Part shown: in pieces, positions 1-5,078 of the stretch
How positions within the stretch are numbered: position 1 is the stretch's first letter
Layout of the letters: every line of letters begins with the position of its first letter
NCBI GenBank assembly: GCA_964631335.1
Contig: CAZVXD010000054.1
Span: 1-13,213 of the forward strand
From: JAFGHJ01 sp964631335
GTDB lineage: Bacteria; Hydrothermota; UBA3072
DNA: 13,213 bases
Direction of reading: 5' to 3'
Notes under the pieces: model-generated
What the model was told of the DNA's origin: nothing
Database searches by the model: none
The model's input: only the letters and a program-made list of their open reading frames with translations
Position numbers and translations under genes: made by a program

Positions 1-41
1 ATGTGGGGGTAATAAACGTCTGATACGAAAAGAACTCTCAT
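1..41 (-). CDS. Glycosyltransferase family 4-like protein, N-terminal fragment
   Basis: Only the first 13 codons lie in the window; the gene continues past the left edge. Reading leftwards from ATG at 41-39 gives MRVLFVSDVYYPH. This is the usual opening of GT-B fold, family 4 glycosyltransferases: a first beta strand, then an S/T-D-x-Y/F-x-P-H loop that leads into the acceptor-side glycine motif. The ATG overlaps the TGA stop of the acyltransferase by four bases (ATGA), which indicates translational coupling and the same operon. The ribosome binding site is weak. Family knowledge suggests transfer of a sugar from a nucleotide sugar to a lipid or glycan acceptor, and the acyltransferase next to it fits a glycolipid pathway. 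The assignment rests on a very short segment. Confidence 0.62.
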   Translation of the reverse strand, partial: MRVLFVSDVYYPH

Positions 42-880
42 TCCCAGATTCTCTGAAAAACGAACCATTGAAAAGGATACATTCTTATACCCTTTTCCAT
101 TAAACGGACAACCTCTTTCAACAATTCATCGTTTGAATCAAATTTTTCAGGATATATGGGCTCAAAAAGTATACCCGAATATCGTAAGGAATCAGAATCC
201 AAACCCAATAATCCCACCATAATGGGCGCGCCTGTTTTCCTGGAAAGGAAAGCTATTCCTTTTGGAATAGAAGCTTTGCGACCGAAAAAATCTATTGCAA
301 TTCCAGAGTTTAAAATATCTCTATCCCCGATTAAAACTATAATCTTATTTTTCTTTAAAGCTCGGATTAATTTGAAAGGTAATTTTCTGTCTTCGAGAGG
401 AAGTAACCTGTTTCCGAAATGTCCTCTATACCGGTTATAAAATCTAAAAAAATCTATGCCGGGGCCCGCTGTTTCCGCGACGGAGTATAGAGGGAGACCC
501 AAACTTGTCAAATAAATACCAGCCAATTCCATACCCCCTATGTGAGGAGAAACAAGAATTATCCCTTTACCCTTATTCAACTCGCGAGCAAAATGATCGA
601 TACCTTTAACTTTTATCATCGATTGTATATAAGATTTAGTCATATTTGGAATGTTTAGAATATCACCGTATACTCTCATAAAATTCACGAAAACTTTTTT
701 TACATCTTTGCTGTCAGCTTTGCCAAAAACCGTGATCAAATTTTCTTTTACTATTTTCCTTCTTTCCCCGGCAAAATAAAACCACAAAACGCCAGAGACT
801 CTTGCCAGAAACCCCCGAAAAAAATAGGGAGAAAAACGTAAAAGCTGTGTCATAAAAAGCATGAACGTTCTTTTCATCAT
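38..880 (-). CDS. Lysophospholipid/lipid A acyltransferase, LpxL/HtrB-like
   Basis: A 280-residue protein of the LpxL/HtrB/PatA acyltransferase family, whose members transfer a fatty acyl chain to lipid A precursors or glycolipids on the inner face of the cytoplasmic membrane. An N-terminal hydrophobic stretch (about residues 5-36) could anchor it. The catalytic H-x4-E motif is intact at H113 and E118 (HIGGME). The later conserved blocks are present: a G-D-R-D segment at 185-188, and F-F-G-R followed by P-K-G at 198-208 and a T-G-A-P at 216-219. Length is close to the usual 290-310. Its ATG shares one base with the TAA stop of dut (TAATG), and its stop overlaps the next gene. Candidate substrates are a Kdo-lipid A intermediate or a glycosylated phospholipid; the downstream glycosyltransferase leaves both open. 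Confidence 0.88.
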   Translation of the reverse strand: MMKRTFMLFMTQLLRFSPYFFRGFLARVSGVLWFYFAGERRKIVKENLITVFGKADSKDVKKVFVNFMRVYGDILNIPNMTKSYIQSMIKVKGIDHFARELNKGKGIILVSPHIGGMELAGIYLTSLGLPLYSVAETAGPGIDFFRFYNRYRGHFGNRLLPLEDRKLPFKLIRALKKNKIIVLIGDRDILNSGIAIDFFGRKASIPKGIAFLSRKTGAPIMVGLLGLDSDSLRYSGILFEPIYPEKFDSNDELLKEVVRLMEKGIRMYPFQWFVFQRIWE

Positions 881-1314
881 TAATAATCCGTGGAACCGAA
901 TCCCCCGTTTTCTCTTTTAGTAGAATTAAGTTCGTCTGTTTCTACCAGGACAACTTTTTCCACTCTGGTAAAAACCAACTGAGCTATCCTGTTCCCTTTC
1001 CTAATCTCAAAATCTTCCTTACCGAAATTAAAAAGGATAACTTTAATTTCACCTCTATAGTCAGAATCGATAGTTCCCGGTGAATTCAAAACACCGATTC
1101 CAAACTTTGCCGCGAGACCGCTTCTGGCTCTGACTTCTCCTTCATACCCCGGAGGAATCTCGATGGCTATTCCCGTAGGGATCATCCCGAAATCACCTTT
1201 AGGTAGAATACAATCTTCGGATGAATAAAGATCCAGCCCCGAACTTCCTTCCGTCTGATATACGGGAAGAGGCAAATCTTCGTCCAGTCTTTTAACACGA
1301 ATTCTCAATCCCAT
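880..1314 (-). CDS. dut: dUTP diphosphatase (dUTPase)
   Basis: A 144-residue trimeric-type dUTPase. It hydrolyses dUTP to dUMP and pyrophosphate, keeping uracil out of DNA and supplying dUMP for thymidylate synthesis. All five family motifs are visible: motif I SGLDLYS (25-31), motif II RSGLAAK (64-70), motif III GTIDSDYRGEIKV (80-92) with the likely catalytic aspartate D83, motif IV NRIAQLVF (108-115), and the glycine-rich C-terminal motif V RENGGFGSTDY (134-144), which closes over the nucleotide. Length is normal. The ATG at 1314 has no clear Shine-Dalgarno sequence; it lies 17 bases after the stop of the aminotransferase-like gene, so translation probably depends on the operon. Confidence 0.97.
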   Translation of the reverse strand: MGLRIRVKRLDEDLPLPVYQTEGSSGLDLYSSEDCILPKGDFGMIPTGIAIEIPPGYEGEVRARSGLAAKFGIGVLNSPGTIDSDYRGEIKVILFNFGKEDFEIRKGNRIAQLVFTRVEKVVLVETDELNSTKRENGGFGSTDY

Positions 1315-1331
1315 ATCGATAAATATGTGTG

Positions 1332-2486
1332 CTACACTACCTGTAATCCGAGATATTGATTAAGCGCGTCTTGCAGTATATCCAGACCTTCCTCAAGAAT
1401 TTCCGGATTGAGGAAACGATAATCGATTAAAACCTCTCCTTCATCCTCATAGGTATCAGAATGAAAATAAATCGCGGGAGCGACAAAAACCGTTCTATTG
1501 TCTCTATTATATTCGCAAAGTAACCATTCAACAAAAGTATCCGCACTGGGCAAAGGTAATTTCAGAAAAACAGAAGAAATACTTTTAGAATAAACCGCCG
1601 AAACATCATTTCTGTTTTTAATAAACTCCTGGATTATATTTCTATTCTGTTCAATCTCTTCTAATCTATCATGTACTATCTTAGAAGAATTTTCAAGAAA
1701 ATAATTTATTAAAGCAAAATCATAAGGCGTTACCGGAAATAAATCATCGGCTATTAATTCGATTTTAGGAGATAATGTATCATGCAATACAATCAGAGTC
1801 GCGTCTCCGAGAGAAAAATCTCTTAAAAAATTATTTACTCTAATTACCCGTTCATTATTAACAGAAATATCTTTTAAAAAAATAGAATCCCCCGTATTTT
1901 TTACCAGATGACTGAGTGATTCATCCACAGCTAAAAACAACTGATAGTTCCTGGAAATAAAAAGTAATCTTTCGAGACTTTCCTTAGGATAAAGAACACT
2001 TCCCGAAAAACCGGGTTCAGAGAAATAAAGCAATTTAGTCCGTGGTGTCAAAGAATCTTCAACATCTCTCCGCAAAGGGATATCGAAATCCTCGGCGGAA
2101 TTTGTTTCTATTAGTTTTGTTTTAAGTGAAAGAACATCTGTATATTGTTTAAGAAAATAGGGGATCGGAGCCGGAGTCAATATCTCATCGCCAATATCTG
2201 TGGTAGTAAAAAAAAGCAGGTAATAAGCGGAAAATCTGTTGGGAAGAACAATTAATTTATAATCTTCAGATATTCCTAAATAAGATTTTAGCTTTTTTAT
2301 AACCTCTTCTCTCGTAACCGGATTTATATCGGTTAAATGATGAATATTGACAGGAGCCACAGAAAAAAGATTAATAATCTGTGCGTCGCGGTTTATAAAA
2401 TAAGAAAATCTTTCTTTATAAAAGTTAAAAAGAAAGGAATCGTATAAAGAAAATCTTCTTGAATTATAAATTTCACCAAGAGACAT
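1332..2486 (-). CDS. Aminotransferase class I/II fold protein lacking the PLP lysine
   Basis: A 384-residue protein with the layout of fold-type I aminotransferases. Recognisable blocks are GDEILTP (99-105), TPRTKLLYFSEPGFSGSVLY (147-166) in place of the usual T-K-x-x-x-x-x-P-N-N-P-T-G, an aspartate in VDESLSHL (187-194), and a C-terminal N-P-E-I-L-E-E-G-L (360-368). The catalytic sites are altered. The block that should read S-K-x-F-x-L-x-G-x-R is FLRDFSLGDAT (220-230), with Arg where the Schiff-base Lys belongs and Thr where a phosphate-binding Arg belongs. The NPTG Asn is Phe, and the C-terminal carboxylate-binding Arg appears to be Ile. It is probably a non-catalytic PLP-fold homologue of unknown role. 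The ATG at 2486 is preferred (GAGAAAG just upstream) over GTG at 2498, which has no ribosome binding site. It overlaps the M16 gene by 14 bases. Confidence 0.72.
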   Translation of the reverse strand: MSLGEIYNSRRFSLYDSFLFNFYKERFSYFINRDAQIINLFSVAPVNIHHLTDINPVTREEVIKKLKSYLGISEDYKLIVLPNRFSAYYLLFFTTTDIGDEILTPAPIPYFLKQYTDVLSLKTKLIETNSAEDFDIPLRRDVEDSLTPRTKLLYFSEPGFSGSVLYPKESLERLLFISRNYQLFLAVDESLSHLVKNTGDSIFLKDISVNNERVIRVNNFLRDFSLGDATLIVLHDTLSPKIELIADDLFPVTPYDFALINYFLENSSKIVHDRLEEIEQNRNIIQEFIKNRNDVSAVYSKSISSVFLKLPLPSADTFVEWLLCEYNRDNRTVFVAPAIYFHSDTYEDEGEVLIDYRFLNPEILEEGLDILQDALNQYLGLQVV

Positions 2487-3708
2487 TATCTTTCTCACCC
2501 AAAACAGTTAAAACAAAATTTTCCGGTTTAAAATAATTCTGAACCACACGTCGCACTTCCTCCATCGAAACAGTTTCTATTTTCTTTAGAAGCTCCGGTA
2601 TGGTAGAACGTTTACCCTTACAGATTTCTTCTTTCACATTCCTTTCCATTCTATTACCACTGCTTTCCAGAGATATCACAACATTACCCCTCAACCTTTC
2701 TTTAGCCATCGAGACTTCTTCTTCGGTAAAATTCAAAGAACTCAATAAATCTTTCGTAGCTTCCAAAGCATTCGACAACATGCTTTTATCTGTAGAAAAA
2801 TAAATTCCAAAAATCCCCGAGTCGCTGAAAAATTCGTTGAAAGTAGCAACTTCATAAACATAACTCAACTCCTGGCGTAACTTCTGAAATAAAAGAGAAC
2901 TCATACCCGAACCAAGAATTGTGCCGGCAACCAGAAGAGCGAACCTGAGTTCATGGTTGTAGGAAAAAGAAGGAAATGAAAGTGCTACATATTTATGATT
3001 TAAATCGGATTTGGCAATAGCGTTAACTTTTTTACTTTTTACCTCGGGAAACTCTCTCTTAAAAACATCACCTCTTCTCCTGATGATTTTCTTATTTACC
3101 AAATCGCAAAGGCTACCATGGTTTATTTTACCAACGGCAGAAACGTAAATTCGTTCAGAAGTCCAGCTACCATCCCAGAATTCCTTTATATCTCTGGGAC
3201 TTATGTTGTTTACTGATTCGGCGCTCCCCATTATTAATCTTGCCAGCGGATGATCATCTCCAAAAGTACTCTTAAAAGTATAATCAAAAAGCAAACTTTC
3301 GGGAGAATCACTAAACATTTTAATCTCCTGTAAAATAACCACCCTTTCAGATTCAAGCGCCTTTTCGGAAAACTCGGGATTTTCTATTAAATCGGCAAGA
3401 ATATCAAATGCGAGATCGACTTCTTCGGGAAGCACGTGAACATAAAGTGAAGTCCACTCCCGGGAAGTGGAAGCGTTTAAATAACCGCCTCTCGACTCTA
3501 TGGCAAGAGATATTTCTTTTTCGCTTCGGTTTTTAGTACCTTTAAAAACGGAATGTTCGGTAAAATGAGAGATGCCGGCTTTCTTTTCGTCTTCATCTCT
3601 TGACCCTACGGTTATGTAAATACCAATAATCACCGAATATGCCGAAGGTATAAACTCTGAACATACCGTTAATCCTGAAGGTAAAACACTTTTTCTATAA
3701 TTTTCCAT
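2473..3708 (-). CDS. M16 family zinc metallopeptidase
   Basis: A 411-residue single-unit M16 peptidase (insulinase/mitochondrial processing peptidase beta type). The inverted zinc motif H-x-x-E-H is intact at H48-F-T-E-H52, and the third ligand is likely E128 in VVILQEI, about 75 residues later as the family expects. The typical R-G-G-x-x-N-A-x-T-x-x-E segment follows at 73-84, and the C-terminal half-domain carries the usual S-Y-V-Y-E block. No signal peptide is evident, so a cytoplasmic role is likely. It leads the minus-strand operon, downstream of a good promoter. The ATG at 3708 is preferred to the TTG immediately before it at 3711. M16 genes near dut occur in other bacteria; here an aminotransferase-like gene lies between the two. 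Confidence 0.95.
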   Translation of the reverse strand: MENYRKSVLPSGLTVCSEFIPSAYSVIIGIYITVGSRDEDEKKAGISHFTEHSVFKGTKNRSEKEISLAIESRGGYLNASTSREWTSLYVHVLPEEVDLAFDILADLIENPEFSEKALESERVVILQEIKMFSDSPESLLFDYTFKSTFGDDHPLARLIMGSAESVNNISPRDIKEFWDGSWTSERIYVSAVGKINHGSLCDLVNKKIIRRRGDVFKREFPEVKSKKVNAIAKSDLNHKYVALSFPSFSYNHELRFALLVAGTILGSGMSSLLFQKLRQELSYVYEVATFNEFFSDSGIFGIYFSTDKSMLSNALEATKDLLSSLNFTEEEVSMAKERLRGNVVISLESSGNRMERNVKEEICKGKRSTIPELLKKIETVSMEEVRRVVQNYFKPENFVLTVLGEKDNVSW

Positions 3709-3761
3709 CAACCTTAACCAATTCTAAAAAATAACGTCAAAAGTCATTAATTTCCCCAATT

Positions 3762-3790
3762 ATAATAACGCCCTTATTAATATATGTCAA
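3762..3790 (-). promoter_or_regulatory. Sigma-70-type promoter for the M16-dut operon
   Basis: On the minus strand a perfect -35 hexamer TTGACA (3790-3785) is followed after 17 bases by TATTAT (3767-3762), which matches the -10 consensus at five of six positions. Transcription would start near 3755, about 45 bases before the M16 start codon. A TATAAT at 3764-3759 is also present, but its 20-base spacing is too long. Confidence 0.6.
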
Positions 3791-3803
3791 TGGGAGAATA
3801 AGA

Positions 3804-3837
3804 TTTCGCTCATCCGGATTTTCGCTAAAACTCCGGA
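3804..3837. repeat. Hairpin and direct repeat between the divergent promoters
   Basis: Two copies of a pattern TTTCGCT...TCCGGA sit side by side, at 3804-3818 (2-base gap) and 3820-3837 (5-base gap). The two TCCGGA copies, with the TTTT and AAAA runs between them, also form a 10-bp stem with a CGCT loop and a single bulged C at 3831 (3813-3837). An outer GATTTC/GAAATC pair (3802-3807, 3836-3841) adds further symmetry. It lies 14-47 bases upstream of the minus-strand -35 and about 50 bases upstream of the plus-strand -35. A regulator-binding site is inferred; neither side has the T-tract of a terminator. Confidence 0.4.
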
Positions 3838-3887
3838 AATCGTTATTTATAGTAACTTAAAACGGTTTTGTTATGAGGTTAAAACTC

Positions 3888-3915
3888 TTGACAATTTCTA
3901 CTCATTAACTAATAT
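3888..3915 (+). promoter_or_regulatory. Sigma-70-type promoter for the glycan operon
   Basis: A perfect -35 hexamer TTGACA (3888-3893) is followed after 16 bases by TAATAT (3910-3915), which matches the -10 consensus at four of six positions. The predicted start near 3922 leaves a leader of about 98 bases before the DUF354 gene. Confidence 0.55.
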
Positions 3916-3982
3916 AAGCCAAATGGCTCTATTGTTTCTATTCACTGTATCATGCCTGATTTTAACTTTAAAAGAAATGCTA

Positions 3983-4009
3983 CTTTATGCATACGGAATA
4001 AGCATAAGG
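3983..4009 (+). promoter_or_regulatory. Leader stem-loop covering the weak RBS of the first glycan gene
   Basis: CTTTATGC (3983-3990) can pair with GCATAAGG (4002-4009), giving eight pairs including one G-U around an 11-base loop. The right arm contains AAGG (4006-4009), the only Shine-Dalgarno-like sequence before the ATG at 4020. In the folded RNA that site would be paired, so the hairpin could lower translation of the first operon gene. A regulatory role is inference. Confidence 0.33.
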
Positions 4010-4019
4010 CCGTAATTTT

Positions 4020-5078
4020 ATGAAACTACTGATCGATGTAAACCATCCGGCTCATGTGCATCTTTTCAGGAATCTCTCGAAAGAAATTGAAAAGCGCGGA
4101 CATAAAGTCTTATGGACTGCGAGAACAAGAGACGTACTAAAAACCCTTTTAGATCATTATAATTGCAATTACCGAATGTTATCAAAAGCTCAAAAAGGCA
4201 TCCTAAGGCTTGGCATCGAGCTGATAGAAAGAGATATAAAACTACTAAAAGTAGCGAATGTTTTTAAACCGGATTTAATGATTGGTACATCGGTTTGTAT
4301 TTCTCATATCGGAAAACTCAAAAATATTCCGTCAGCTTATTTTGGAGAAGATAATCAGGATTTAATAAAATTATCAAAAATAGCCTACCCTTTCATGGAC
4401 GCGATTTGCACCCCTGATTGCTTTAAAACCAATCTCGGGAAAAAACATATTACATATCCCAGCTATCAAGAACTTGCTTATTTATCTCCTAAAAGATTCA
4501 CTCCCGATCCCAACATTCTTAAAGCTTTAAAGATAAAAAAAAGAGAAAGATTTTTCGTTTTAAGATTTGTATCTTTTAAAGCGAGTCACGATATAAGAGA
4601 AAGAGGTATTTCACATGAAGTGGCAAATAAACTAATCGAGCTACTATCGAATTACGGGAGGGTTTTCATTAACTCGGAAGTAAAACTCCCGGAACATATT
4701 GAAAAATTAAGAATAAAAATACCTACGTACAAACTTCTTGATTTATTGAACTATGCGACTATGTGCATAGGAGATTCTCAAACCGTAGTCGCAGAAGCTG
4801 CAGTTCTGGGTACTCCTTCTTTTCGAAACAACACATATGTGGGTTTCCCTGATAAAGTCCCTTATCTGGACGAATTAGATGAAAAATACGGGCTTGTTTA
4901 TAACTATCGGCCGGAAGAGACGGAAATTATGTTTGACAAAGTTAAAGAACTACTAAATAAAAAAAATTTAAAAGAAATTTGGCGGAAAAAGAGAAAAAAA
5001 ATGCTCGAAGATAAGATCGATCTAACGGATTGGATGATAGATTTCGTATTAAATTTTAAAAATAGAATTGCAAAATAA
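4020..5078 (+). CDS. DUF354 family glycosyltransferase-like protein
   Basis: A 352-residue protein of the DUF354 family, which has a predicted GT-B fold related to UDP-GlcNAc 2-epimerase and MurG-like transferases. The N-terminus MKLLIDVNHPAHVHLFRNL (1-19) is the family hallmark. A mid region has G-E-D-N (about 117-120). The C-terminal half carries the nucleotide-sugar-like block G-D-S-Q-T near 258-262, followed by E-A-A-V-L-G-T-P-S and a G-F-P-D-K segment. The end is lysine-rich. It has no membrane segments and is probably cytoplasmic. It is the first gene of a four-gene glycan operon, and its TAA is followed directly by the ATG of the next gene. Transfer of a sugar to a glycan or lipid precursor is the likely role; epimerase activity is the main alternative. 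The true substrate cannot be read from the sequence. Confidence 0.85.
   Translation: MKLLIDVNHPAHVHLFRNLSKEIEKRGHKVLWTARTRDVLKTLLDHYNCNYRMLSKAQKGILRLGIELIERDIKLLKVANVFKPDLMIGTSVCISHIGKLKNIPSAYFGEDNQDLIKLSKIAYPFMDAICTPDCFKTNLGKKHITYPSYQELAYLSPKRFTPDPNILKALKIKKRERFFVLRFVSFKASHDIRERGISHEVANKLIELLSNYGRVFINSEVKLPEHIEKLRIKIPTYKLLDLLNYATMCIGDSQTVVAEAAVLGTPSFRNNTYVGFPDKVPYLDELDEKYGLVYNYRPEETEIMFDKVKELLNKKNLKEIWRKKRKKMLEDKIDLTDWMIDFVLNFKNRIAK

Larger units (their letters stand above)
3712..4019. other. Divergent intergenic region, no gene
   Basis: About 308 bases separate the minus-strand M16 operon from the plus-strand glycan operon. The stretch holds a minus-strand promoter, a plus-strand promoter, a hairpin with a repeated TTTCGCT/TCCGGA pattern between them, and a stem-loop next to the plus-strand start codon; each is listed separately. 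I see no coding potential and no tRNA-like fold. Confidence 0.7.

Noticed and set aside
3813..3837. The GC-containing hairpin as a rho-independent terminator
   Set aside because: No T-run follows the stem on either strand, and no gene ends next to it.
3913..3918. TATAAG as the -10 of the plus-strand promoter
   Set aside because: Spacing of 19 bases from TTGACA is less favourable than TAATAT at 16 bases, though it cannot be excluded.
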